A stretch of 64,000 nucleotides of DNA. Origin: Paragyromitra xinjiangensis. Its lineage: Eukaryota > Ascomycota > Pezizomycetes > Pezizales > Discinaceae. The translations under genes and the position numbers were made by a program. The DNA lies in contig JBCAMK010000003.1 of assembly GCA_038503065.1 (NCBI GenBank), positions 2,728,001 through 2,792,000 on the forward strand, given 5' to 3'. The notes below the pieces were generated by a model. That model was not told the DNA's origin, searched no databases, and saw only the letters and a program-made list of their open reading frames with translations. This document shows positions 25,558 through 37,230 of the stretch, one piece after another (the stretch's first letter is position 1; every line of letters starts with the position of its first letter).

Positions 25558-28500
25558 CTAATTAGAAACCCATTCGCTCCCACGCTTCACGAACTTATCT
25601 AGTAATAATGCCACGTCCGTCAACACGAACCGACAAATATAGAATCCAAAGAACTCCGCGGCATGGCGGTGGCTTAGTTCGAGGCCGACTTTGAGGGTTA
25701 TAGGGATTTTCTTTGTGCTGTCCTCATCGTCGAAAACATTTAGCCGATCTATCATTTCCACTAACCGTCAGTAACCATGTATGTGTAATAGCATCATGCA
25801 TGTATCAAATCGATGCAACCTAGTAATAGATTACACAGATCTATCCCACACCCCCTCCATCCCGGGAGAATAACTCATACCTAAGATCTGGGCTGAGTCA
25901 AACAGTCTTGCCAAAGCACTGATATAAGCCGCATGTGGCCCCCCGAACGTTACCGCATCCAAATTTCGCACCGCCTGCAGATTCTGATCTGCCCCACCTA
26001 CCTTCGGCAGCCCACTTGACGCATAATTATAGTCTCCTGCTAGGTTACTTGAGGACCCATACCCCGAGCTCAAAGCTGTACTCGAGTTCTTCGTCCTAAG
26101 CTTACGAAGCGAAAAGTAACTCTTACCACCGGTAACGCCAGTGCTCTTGGTCACCATATCGGAGTTAGATCCGTTCTCAGGGATGGTTCCATCGGTCCCA
26201 TATAACGCTCTTGCGCCAGCCGCGCCAACATCATTACCGAGTTTCTTAGAGAGCACTGTTTGCACGCGGTCGAGGATCCCTTCGAGAGAGTTCATTTCTT
26301 CGTATAGAGCGTTGATGTCGTCCGGCTTGACGGTTGCAAGTTTAGACAGCGCCGCACTGACGAGGTCGCAAGCGGAGATCTTATCATCGATGGCCTTGAT
26401 CTTGACGCCTTTGATAAACCAGACTTCACGTGGGACGAAGACTCGGGCGGAGATGTAACCACCGCGTGGATGGGCTACGGTCTGGTAGAGACATCGCATC
26501 AACCAGTACGGTTTCGATAATGCTTCCCCAGGACATGGCTCTAACGGTGCCGGTGTATTCGCGGCCAAGTTTTCAGTACTGTTTGGCGTAGCTGGCGAAT
26601 ACAGTTTGCTCTCAAACAGGTGCATACCACCAGCAGGAAGTCCAGCGGTTGTCGGCATCCCCATTGGTGTCATCGGTACTATACTAGGTGTTGCAGGGGT
26701 TACAGACCTAGGAAACGCTTTCCGAAGATTCGAAGTACTCGATGACGAAAACAGCCCATTTCCAGTAGTACTCGGCGATTCTGTATCCGGACTAGCCAGA
26801 TTTCTACTTTTTAGGCTCGCCGAAGACTGTATCTGTCTCAGCGCTCCTGGAATCCCAGGAATCCGCGGCATGAACCGACCCGGAGAAGCTAAAGTCCCAT
26901 AATCAGAAACAATCTTACCTAAAGAAATCGAAAAGATAGTCCTACCAGGAGGCTCCAAATTAGGAGGCGTCGGGGACGAAAGTTTCCTCCCATAAACCCC
27001 TCCAGAAGTTGCCGGCGGCTCTTGCATATCACTAGAAGTCCCTGGCCGCGATGATGAAATAGCAGCATTTGCGGATTTAGGTGGAATATTCAAAGGTGGG
27101 GTGAGTGGGGGTAATGGAGGAGGTTCTGAGGGAGGCTCTGAGCCCACGCCTGGCCGCGGTGATGGTCCACGTACTACAGTGGTTGGGATACCACTAAAGC
27201 TTGTCGACCCATTGCTGACAGACCCGGATGTCTCGATCTTTAGCGGTTCCGTCAATGCTGAAAGTCGGCGAGTCCTGACGCTGGAAACCTTTGAAATATT
27301 TAGAGAAGGGATGGAAGCAATGTTCGGGATTGGAAGAGCCGGGGGGGGTTCCGTTATTTCCTTCTTAAGGGATATAGCCAAGGGACCCGGAGCTAATGGC
27401 GGCTCCGAGGATGGAGGTGGAGGAGGCGGTGGTCCTGTGGGAGGCGATGAAGACGGAGGTAGATGAGCCGGAGGCGTCGAAGGCACTTCAGCAACGGTGG
27501 ACAACTGAGAAGTTCCATTAAGTATATGTGCAGACCCAACAGAGCTGGCCCATGTCGTCCCTGAAGAATACCCACTCGACCCGGATTCTCTCCCCGGGGG
27601 CAATGTCGAATCTGAATATGCAGTCGAAGCCGACTCCCTAGGCAATGCCGTCTTCGAGTCCAAATTAAATTCAAAATCATCTAGCGTATACCCCCTCGTC
27701 ATCTCCTCCAACATCCTCTCATCCTCCGAATCATCATCATCATCCCTATCGTCAAAAAAATCCAACTCCGAATCCCTCCGTCTATGACCGAAACCAATCC
27801 TCTCCCTTTCCAACCTTCTCTCCTTCTCCCTCTGAATCTCTAATTCCATTTCACGCTCAACCTCCCTAACCCTCTGCTTCGCCCGCTCCACATTCATCCG
27901 CGGACTCTTCATCATTAAAATTTCCTCATCCCGGTCGTAGGTGTAGTCGACCTCATACCCATCATCATAGGCCGCTTCCACAGCCGCGTCGAGCTGTGTA
28001 TCAAAGTCGTCTTCAAACTGCCGCATCATCTCGCGTTCCCTCTCTAATCTCATCTCCCTCTCACTTTGTCGTCTCGGCTTCCTCCTTGTCCATCCTGGCG
28101 ACGATTCCCCAGATACCGATCCCCCTGACTCATCAATCGTATTTAACCAGCTTGTTGAAACCTCACTGCCCTGTCTTGAATGCGTAGTATTCGATACATT
28201 TGACTGGCGCTGTGACGAGCGTTTCGATGAAATCGAAGACGCATCCGATACCGACCGTCGAATCCCGTAATCCAGCTCCTTTTGTGGCGAAAACCGAGGC
28301 GATAGTGCTGCTGCGCCGAATGTAAAGGATTCTCTGTTGTGGTTATATTCTATATACGTTCGAGTGATCCCATCCTCATCTTTTTCTAGAAATTCCTCCC
28401 TCCTCGGCGAATGGTGGACCTGGCGGGTTGGTGAGAGTGGTTCAACTATATTCTCAGCCGATCGGGACCTGGTTATTGGTAAAGGTGGTATAGACTCATT

Positions 28501-29838
28501 TGACCCTGGAACCAAGGACTCCGGACCCAGATATAACGAATCCCTTCGCGGCGGCACCGGAGTAGCTCGTGACACGCCATTCGTATATCTATTATTACCT
28601 ATGACTGATACCGCAGTCGCTGTAGAAACGTTGATAGTTGACTCATCGTCATCGATCGTGAATAAGCTCTCCTGATCTGTGAATTCTTCCGTAAGTGGCC
28701 TCGCAGGGAGCTGTTTCTCCCCAATCGCATATCGTGGAGCAAGCGTCTTAAGCTCCTCAATTCGTTGTGTATACGTTTCTTGCTATTCCGCACATCAATT
28801 AGCTTCATTCCGACACCTCCTTAGCAGCGCTCGTCCGTAACCAAGGTTGTAGATGCCAGTCCGAGTAGCTGCGGAATAGATGGGATGCCTCACTATACGT
28901 TGCAGCTTCCTCCTATCCTCATCTCCTCCAGCTCTCATCATCACCTGTCCTAGCAACACACACGCATCGCCATACGCCTCCATTGCGCCTTCATAGTTCT
29001 CCGCGTTATCCAGCTGCACCGCTGTATTGGCTTTTTCCAGCGCCGATGACAACATCGCTTTCTGCGAATACGATCTATGTTCCCTAGTCCGAGCTTTCGG
29101 CGAATCCCTAGCCCCCAATACCGTATTTCTTGAATCGTCCCGAGGATAGTTGCGCGGAGGAGCAAAGATCGGCTTCGGCGGTGGTTCTGGCACTAACTCA
29201 GGAACGCGCGAAAGATCCTCTGTGTTAGCTCTAGTAATCGGAGAGGATGTAGTAACTGATAACGCAGCGTTATTCGTCGCCCGGAGTCGCTGCGGCGATG
29301 ATTTCCAAAAGTGAGACCCTTCAGATGTTCCAGTTGACGGAGTCGTGATTGAAGAATTAGTTCCCGAGCCTGGAGGAAAGGGGTTTGTAACGACTCTTCT
29401 CTGCGGCGACGCTGATACCGATCCCAGCTGTGGCACCGCCTCGGTCGAATTCGAATGCAACCGTAGGGCAGGGCGAAACCTTGATGCTGGCGACGAATTG
29501 GGTTGGTGAGTAGTTGGGGTAGTGGTTGGCGTCGCAGCAGCCGGTCCAATGTCTAAGTCGTTGCTTCGTGAGCTCCCGGAGGTGCTCAGGGTAGTCCCTC
29601 CAACGCTATGATTCCCCTTAATCGTACGTGGGCTGTCGCCGTCGGATGGTCTTCTCTCAGGCAACCCAGGCGACACGTGCTGCGAGGCCACTGAGACCCC
29701 CTTCCCCGATGACGTTGACGATGTCGATGAGGTAGATCTATGATGATGTTGAGCAGAATTCGGGCGCTGGAGAACACGAGGAGGGCGGGACGACGGAGAA
29801 GTTGCTGCTGCTGCTGATGTCCCACTTGACCGCACCAT
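25558..29838 (-). CDS. Large MIT-domain protein
   Basis: A 1349-residue protein with a microtubule-interacting-and-trafficking (MIT) domain, the three-helix module that binds ESCRT-III tails in endosomal sorting proteins. Exons: 29838..28894, 28782..25881 and 25760..25558 (4050 nt). Introns are 111 nt (GTGAGG...AATAG) and 120 nt (GTATGA...TTAG). The MIT domain lies near residues 258-325 (ALEKANTAVQLDNAENYEGA, then AYGDACVLLGQVMMRAGG and, after intron 1, QETYTQRIEELK). A long Ser/Pro-rich disordered region follows, with a charged helical stretch (about 27800-28080) and polyproline runs. A conserved C-terminal region has PYWLMRCLYQTV, ARVFVPREVWFIKGVKIKAI and, in exon 3, LELSHRHAAEFFGFYICRFV. 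Members are known across ascomycetes with no settled role; membrane traffic is inferred. The first in-frame ATG is at 29838. Confidence 0.85.
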
Positions 29839-32800
29839 CCCACCCAACGTTGTTGCTTTTTCTTAATTTTAACTAGAAACTTTTAAATTTGGTAGGGGGG
29901 GGTGTGTGTGGATCGTTGCTATTGCGCCAGGTAGTTTGGTGGGCAAGCAACGACTGGATGGGCTGCAAATGAAATGCTCCTTCCCGTAATATGATTGGGA
30001 ATTCGATCCAGAAGAAACAAATGGGGACAAACACGCGAGCACTAGGCGCGAGGATTTCGGAAAGGCTGCCCCTGAAGGTCAGCAACGATGGTTGATTCGC
30101 TGGGGTGTATCATGGACAAATCAGAAGAGGGCTTCTCACTTCTTTGATTTGTTTTTCTCAGTGAATCCTTTTTTTCTTTCTTTTCTTTTTCCTTTCTTTT
30201 CTCTCTTGTGTTGTAAATGGCCAATAAGGACTGTTGATCTCCTGAACGCAACGCTGATGATGTCTGATTTCTTGCTGGAATTGCCCTTCGCTGCTGACCT
30301 TGTCCTGAGACGGGATGAAGGGTGGAGATCGTCTTTCCTAGACCCGTGTTTGAAGAAAAGCTGGTGACTGAAACGTCTGAAGCGGAAGCAGGGCACGAAG
30401 ACCGTCTAGTGGACCGGGATCTAGGTCCAAGGCAGGCAATTCTCTAATTCGAATAAGAACAAGCTCGCCGCGCCGGGAGTTAGGGGAGTGAATCGCAATG
30501 AATTGAGAGACAGAGGGTAAGGTTCACACGTCAAGAGGTGCTTCGGTCCCTGACAGTTCGCTGTGTGACAGTCGAGGTGGAACGAACAGCTGGATATGGA
30601 CATGTATGTGTATGTATATGTATGGGGATTCCGGAGACGTCACTTCCGATGAGAAGTAAATATAGTTAGAGACGATGCTCTGCTTATCGCGTGTACATGT
30701 AGGTAGGTACGTATGTATGTACGTATATGTATCTAGAAGACGGATGGAATGGGGCTTCGGGACAAGGACAGCCAACAAAAATGGCTATGTTCTGTACAGT
30801 TTCCACATCCGTACCTCTCCCCCCTGAGTTTTCGGTGGTGATGCTAACCACTGCTGTCTTGACGCTGATCTGAGCGCCTCAAGTCTTACGATACAATACC
30901 TCGGTACGGCAGATCAGCTTCTTGTTTACCTGTTCGATATCATATCTCCTAGCGCGCGTATGGACTCCTTCACTCACGGCGGCAGAGCTCAAAACCTCGT
31001 CCAGTAGAAACAGCAAGAGAGCAAATCCCACAGACCGAAGCATCCAGTGTCGCGCTGTGCAGTCATCCGTCAGGCAAGACTCAATTGTGGTAATTCCCCG
31101 CTGGTTCGGGGGGTCTGGTTTCACTCATACAGCTCTCTGCCCCCTAGATGAAGATACCCCAGACAAAGATCAGAAGCTCCATGGAACATGCTAGCAATGC
31201 CAACTTCCCCCGCATTACCATAATTCATATCCGTCACTACTCCCGATCCCTAGGGTAGCTTCTACTGCACAATACCGAGTCGTGGTGCCGAGAGTCCACG
31301 ATGAGAGAGCTTGAAAGGTTAGCTGTTTGAGACCTCGTCTATTTTACGTGTCTCGCCGAGGCAAATGAGCTACGGGAAAATCGGCAGCCGTGTACTCCCA
31401 ATATTGTAGTACAGTCGCGTCTCGCTATCCGTACGGAATCTTCTAGACATGTTGTTTTCCCCGCTGCGAATAGCCTTGCTATCCTAGATTTCTTGTTACT
31501 CCTTACTATCGTACGAAATATCCTAAGCCTTGGCAATCGGACGCAACCCGGGAGAGGGTGCGTCTAGAAACAGTTTCCGAGGTATCGTTCCAGCTCATCT
31601 TGGAGTCGGATCTTGGTTCCGAATATCTTACTCTTACGCCATGTCTGCTTGTAAATCTACTGAAACTGGTCTGGAGGCTGAGTGGGGTGGAACATCAGTG
31701 GAACAGGAGATGCAATATTACAGTAACATCTAGCAGACCAACAAATAAGACAGACACGTATCGCAGAAGCTTCAAAAAGTATTGCGACAGCGAAAGGGCG
31801 GAGTGAGGTAGAGATAGGTCTCTAGCAAATCAATAATAAAGCCCCACATCCGCAGTTGTCCAGTACTCTGCATTGTTGGGCTCTTAGCACTGCCCGATAC
31901 ACAATGCTACTATTCTTCCCATGCACCTGTCACGAGATATCGATTGCGAAACCCTTCACTGCTATTGGATCTTTATTTTAAGCGAAAACACCATGCATAT
32001 TGATCTTTTTTTGGACCAGTGACGGTGTGTCCTCCAAAAGAATACATGTACCTCACACTACATATCCCGCGAATGCCCATCGAAGCGAAATGAACCACCA
32101 AGCGTTGGCACCAAGGGAACTACCGAATCAACAAACTCGCAGCCGGTTAATGAACTATCACGTGACAGTCGTAGAAATTGGCGAGAAGATAAGTGCAGTT
32201 CATCCGATAAGATCTTGCATGTAGCGCCTAGGACCTGCATTAACCTTAACTGTACGTCGAGTGATCGATGATGCTTCCGGATGGATGTTTTGTTGGGTGG
32301 AACTAAGCACACAAGTGGTGGGATTATGGGGTTCTTTGTGTCTGTAAGGTTTGCTATTCCCATTCCCTAGGAAAGATATGCTGATTTCAATGCAGTGCAA
32401 AATAGGATGACTCTCATCTTCGCTCCCACCTTCGTTCCACTTTTTAGTCCTTCCTTGGATGTGTCCGCCCTAATTATTACATTTGTTAAGGCCGGTTCTA
32501 AATTAGCCAGGCTAAATTCAAATCTGAACCGACATCTTCGAAATAGAGATATTCAAATCGCCCCATTGCGTTTACAGCGTTTTAGAGGCCTCAATCCTAG
32601 AGATATCGAGCTCTCAAGGGTTCAATGCACCCTCACTAATAAAACGCCTCTTTTTAACAGTTATTTGAGCATCTACTGCACAAAGTAATTCAGCGAGTGA
32701 TAGTTCGTGAGTTGAACGAAATGTGTTGATTCTCTATTAATATTTACTTTCTACCCAGAAAGATATTTGGTTTGGAAATAGTTAAGGCATCGACTCTCAG

Positions 32801-33236
32801 ACTTTAAAGACTTGATGTATCGCTAATCAATGAATTCGGTGTACATCCCTTGTTGATAATCTAGAGATATGAATACTTATTCATAGGGTGTCACTCGACT
32901 TGGCAGTCGGGGGTGTTGGATATAATAGATATATATAGGTATTATGAGAAAGAATAGGAAAGACGAAAAGGCGAAACTTCCTCTATGCATTTAGCAGATG
33001 AGCTAACCAGGGGAGCTTCGTTGATACTGAAAAGCGGAAAGGGGGCTCAGCAAGTCCGTCGTCTTGGCAGGTTCACACGACTATCCCACTAACATACCAC
33101 ACTTCCGCGTTCCTCTAAACGGGCTTTCAAACAGAAACATCCACCATATGCATCATGCCTCCATAATTGATAGCAACAACTCCATCGATAGGTGTGAACC
33201 CTGCAGCCACCCTCTCTACTCTAGAAACACTGGCTA
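29839..33236. other. Intergenic region between the MIT gene and the small four-exon gene
   Basis: This 3.4 kb must contain the MIT-gene promoter at its left end, where CTTTT-rich plus-strand tracts lie at 30165-30205. TATG/TACG-type microsatellites occur at 30601-30627 and 30699-30733. Open frames such as 31558-31806 and 32395-32688 have no recognisable domain and no supporting splice structure, so they are not called. Nothing else was seen. Confidence 0.5.
30601..30733. repeat. Two TATG/TACG-type microsatellites
   Basis: Imperfect TATG and TACG repeats occupy 30601-30627 and 30699-30733, separated by about 70 bp of non-repetitive sequence. Confidence 0.75.
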
Positions 33237-33875
33237 ATGTATGGTACCAACGGCAACGGTTCCGAGAGATTCATCAATGCGTTACGAGAGTTAACCACTA
33301 CTAGAGTCAATATCCAGAAGAGTACCCGTCTTCTCCGATTCATCCTTGCTACCCATGCTCTTGAATTAGATTTAAGGTATGTTCGCTACCTACGTATATT
33401 ACTGTTGTGGGGTTGATAGGGTGGGCTGACAGGGTGGGCTGACATGGTATCGTCTATTAGCCAGGAAACTCCGGATAAGCCTCCGGCCCTGGGAGGGGGA
33501 TGTATTCGTCAGCTTTACAGAGCTGACCTTTCTCCTCATGACGCTAACGACCTTAGAACTACTACGCTGTCTTGAGCGACTACGAAAATGTGGGAATTGT
33601 CTGTTTAGTAGATTGCGGTGGTAAACAAGTAACAGGACAGATCAGCTTCCCCACCTTCCCAGTCTTTGGAAATGCACCCGCCTGGACTGCGGCATACAAG
33701 GTCAGTAAGAAACTCTAGGTCGAAAACGTAAATTATTCTACGCTCTAAATAAGAGTTCTATGAGGTATCTAGAGGCATACGAGACGTTGCAAACTCAATT
33801 GCCCGCTTCCACCACCATTACGCTGGGAATCTTGAGCTTCTAGCACATAATTTGAGAATCACCCTCTATACTTAG
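33237..33875 (+). CDS. Probable small four-exon gene, unknown function (or pseudogene)
   Basis: No single open frame here is long, but a spliced model gives about 158 residues. Proposed exons: 33237..33380, 33433..33501, 33557..33700 and 33756..33875. The intron at 33502-33556 has a GTATTC donor, a CTAAC branch site and a TTAG acceptor; the one at 33701-33755 starts GTCAGT. Exons 3 and 4 read as convincing protein, for example DYENVGIVCLVDCGGK, QISFPTFPVFGNAPAW and RGIRDVANSIARFHHHYAGN. Exon 1 encodes ERFINALRELTTTRVNIQKS from the ATG at 33237, but an earlier exon is possible because an acceptor-like CTCTAG lies just upstream. The exon 1 to 2 join uses a weak GTTCGC donor next to a 13-bp tandem duplication and is the weakest point. 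I do not recognise the family. Confidence 0.4.
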
Positions 33876-34137
33876 CTGAATAGCGTAGAGTAAAGTTGAG
33901 CATTATCCTTAGTGGTATTTCCTCTCATATAATCCATATTCAAGTCCAGTTTTACTCCCAAAACAGATACTTTATCACTCCAACCCATGCAGGCGCAGGG
34001 TTTCGCAGAGCCTCAACCGCCAAGCATTTTAGTCCGTGCACCCGTAAATTTTCCACCTCAGGAAAAAAAGCTGCGACAACATTGAACTGCAACCACGTCG
34101 CCAACAACCCCCACTAATCCCTTGCCCAACCACGACC
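33876..34137 (+). promoter_or_regulatory. Presumed DBP3 promoter and 5' leader
   Basis: A 262-bp gap lies between the candidate small gene and the DBP3 start codon. The bases just before the ATG (CACGACC) give an acceptable fungal start context with A or C at most positions. No other motif is identified. Confidence 0.35.
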
Positions 34138-36095
34138 ATGGCCAAACGCACAATTGAAGACGTCGAGGCCGAAGCGGCCGTCGGTGGAACCGAGCTCATC
34201 TCTAAAAAGAAAAAGAAGGATAGGAGCGAGAAGAAGCTCAAGTCTAAAAAATTGGCTGATGCTGTTCCTGATGCTGCTGTTGAGGAGGTCGTTCCTGTCG
34301 ATGAGGGAGAGGCCAATGGTGTAGATGGAGAGAAGAAGAAAAAGAAGAAGGACAAGAAGGACAAAAAGGAGGGGAAGGACAAGAGGGAGAAAAAGAAAAA
34401 GGCGAAAGAGAATGGTGTCTCTCCGGAGACGATGGATGTCGATGAGGCGCCCGCCGCAGAAGTACCAAAGCTCTCTAAAGAGGAACGCAAAGCTGCAAGA
34501 AAAGCCGCTAAAGAAGCCAAGAAGGCTGCTACAGCAAATGGCTCTCCTGCCTCAGACGAAACCCCGGAAGTAGTTCCTGCAGATAAATACAATGGTGCAA
34601 TTGGTGCCCCAACTTCGACCTCCGGGTACACCGAGAGTTCAGAACTCACAAGCCTTCCAAAAACTACCGTCGATGAATACCTCAACAAGCACGCCATCTC
34701 AATCAGCGACCCTCACAAGTCAAACCTCCGACCGATCACTTCGTTCTCCTACCTCCCATCTCACACTTTCGATTTCTCAGCTTTCGCTGCACCAACGCCG
34801 ATCCAGGCAGCTACATGGCCATATACCCTCTCTGGCTACGACTGCATCGGAGTGGCAGAAACCGGATCTGGGAAGACACTGGCTTTCTCAGTCCCCGCGA
34901 TTCGACACATTGCATCTCTGAAGACCTCGTCTAAGGGTTCTTCAGGCGTGAAGGTCGTTGTCGTATCACCAACCAGAGAGCTTGCAATGCAAATCTACGA
35001 AACCATGGAGAAATTTTCAAGGGCTGCTAAGCTAACCGCCGTGTGTATCTATGGTGGAGTACCGAAAGACGAGCAGAGGCAGAAACTAAAGCGCGCCGAT
35101 ATCATCGTCGCCACACCAGGGCGATTACAGGATCTGATCGATGAAGGTTGTGCGGATTTGAGTAAAGTTTCATACCTAGTCCTCGACGAAGCAGACAGGA
35201 TGCTCGACAAAGGTTTCGAAGACGCTATCCGTCGTATCATCTCCGTCACCCCCACATCCTCCCGTCAAACCCTCATGTTCACCGCCACATGGCCTACCTC
35301 CGTCCGCGAGCTCGCTGCAACCTTCATGAAGACGCCTGTTAAAATCACTATCGGCGACCGTGACGACCTCCGTGCTAATATCCGCATTAAACAGACCATT
35401 GAGGTTATCGACCAGCGCGCGAAGGAGCAGCGTCTTCTTGCCCTTCTCCGCCAACACCAGAGTGGTGCTCAGAAGGACGACCGCATCCTTGTGTTCTGCT
35501 TGTATAAGAAAGAAGCGACTAGGGTTGAAATGTTTCTCCGATCACAGGGCTGTAGGGTCGCGGGCATCCATGGTGATCTGAGTCAGGTGCAAAGGACACA
35601 CGCGTTAAGCCAGTTTAAAGACGGATCCTGTCCGTTACTGATTGCGACAGATGTTGCTGCAAGAGGGTTAGATATTCCGAAAGTAAAGTTGGTGATTAAT
35701 GTGACGTTCCCGTTGACGATCGAGGACTACGTGCACCGGATTGGACGCACTGGAAGAGCTGGTGCGGATGGAATGGCATATACGTTCTTCACTGAGCATG
35801 ATAAGGTATGTAAAGCTTAAATTAGTGGTCTTGCATTTCGCGATTGCTAACAATGCGTAGGCACATTCTGGTGCGCTTGTAAACGTCTTGAAGGCAGCAG
35901 GACAGCCAGTACCTGACAGTCTGTTAAAGTTCGGGACAACGGTGAAGAAGAAGGAACATTCGGCGTATGGCGCTTTCTATAAAGAGACTGATGGGTAAGT
36001 TCCTCCATCTAGGTCATGGGATGAGTTTGGATTGGTGCTGACTAGGCACGCATAATAGAGCGAAGGCGGCGACGAAGATTAAATTTGATGACTAG
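34138..36095 (+). CDS. DBP3: DEAD-box ATP-dependent RNA helicase Dbp3
   Basis: Dbp3 is a nucleolar RNA helicase that assists early pre-rRNA processing for the 60S subunit. Exons are 34138..35805, 35861..35994 and 36059..36095 (1839 nt, 612 residues). The two introns (55 and 64 nt) interrupt the C-terminus, and the last exon adds only [11 protein letters not shown]. The N-terminal 130 residues are Lys-rich, as is usual for this subfamily. Helicase motifs in order: Q motif [10 protein letters not shown], motif I AETGSGKT (about residue 240), Ia [18 protein letters not shown] (about 350), III in the TAT form (MFTATWP), [13 protein letters not shown] and [13 protein letters not shown] in place of SAT and the KIKFDD end point to Dbp3 and not to Dbp2. 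It diverges from the MIT gene. Confidence 0.95.
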
Positions 36096-36570
36096 ACTAA
36101 TATGTATTGTATGGACTATGATGCACACGTAGAAGTCAGGGGAGATATACCAAAGAGGATAGTTACATAAAAGCGAGGGTTGAATTGATAGAACTGGTTG
36201 TTTTTGGCAGTTGGGTCACAACGTGAATTAGTTCATAGATTATCACTCGTATCGGTTCATCTTACTAGTCACCCAGAAAAAACTTGTTCTCACTGTCCAT
36301 AGAATCTTCTTAAGGGTGACATTTCGCCCATTTAGGGTTAGGTCAGTGAATAGATGCGCGTTAGTAGGGTATAGTCTCTAATGGCGCTAAGGCTGTGATG
36401 TGTGTTCTACCATGAACCTTTGATAGCACTGCAGGTACGAAACCTATCGCGCTGGTGTAGAGCCTATATATGTAGTTATGTTATCGGTCATCTTTTATCA
36501 CTGAGGGATCCCATCACGGGATACTAAAAATTCCCTGTACCATATCCACATATTTTAACTGCATAATATA
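36096..36570. other. DBP3 3' flank
   Basis: This 475-bp stretch runs from the DBP3 stop to the inverted-repeat element. No gene or strong signal is seen. Confidence 0.5.
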
Positions 36571-37047
36571 TGAGCAAAAGTTTGATCTACCCTTGACGAT
36601 TAAGATCTGGTTTAATCTACCCTTCGGGTTTAATCTTCCCCCAAGACTCGCTCTTTTCTTTCTTACATGTATGTACCATGACCTACACCCACATTTCTGG
36701 CTACTGTGACATCCTCCCAGGCTCCAGACAAGGGTACACTATTTACAAGATTGCCAGGCTATTTAGAGCAAGTACAACATACATTTTACATGCCTGCCTG
36801 TGGCCCCTGGCGCCCTCTGCTTAAGCGCAACAGCAGGCTGCCTCTTTTTGCTTGGCTGCTGTTAGGAGATACCCCTATATACAAGATCTTATCGGAAAGG
36901 GACTGCTGATTTCTACGGATGGCAGCTATGATGGGGGATGAATTGTGTTGGGGAGGGATACAGTTTCACGGGGGTAGATTAAACCCAAAGGGTACATGTA
37001 GATTAAACCAGATCTTAACCGTCAAGGGTAGATCAAACTTTTGCCCA
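36571..37047. mobile_element. MITE-like non-autonomous DNA element with long terminal inverted repeats
   Basis: The ends are long inverted repeats: left 36571-36642 and right 36970-37047 (read on the minus strand). Both begin TG(A/G)GCAAAAGTTTGATCT. The first 50 bp match at 48 positions. The right copy then has a 6-nt insertion, and both continue to a CCCCC block. The dinucleotide TA flanks both ends, fitting a TA target-site duplication as made by Tc1/mariner-type elements. The 327-bp interior has no transposase; its longest frame is 67 codons (36706-36909) with no ATG start. The unit is therefore non-autonomous. It lies 184 bp past the stop of the orphan gene at 37231. Confidence 0.8.
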
Positions 37048-37230
37048 TAATAATATATTCCTACTTTAGGCTACTGGGAGACGATTTCAACTAGAATTTA
37101 GGATGCTAGTGGGGGCGTGATGGCTTTATTAGGCCTAGGTATCTCTACTGTAATGTGGGTTTATGAATAACACTATTAAGTGTTCCTAGCGTCATTATAT
37201 TCTCTTAGCTGTTACAAAAGTTCCACCGAA

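Noticed and set aside
34029..34697. 222-codon minus-strand frame opposite DBP3
   Set aside because: A shadow of the Lys-rich DBP3 N-terminus, giving a Phe/Ser-rich artefact on the opposite strand.
11948..37071. Shared 15-mer TATTCCTACTTTAGG at about 11948 and beside the inverted-repeat element at 37057
   Set aside because: A match of this length within 64 kb is expected about once or twice by chance.
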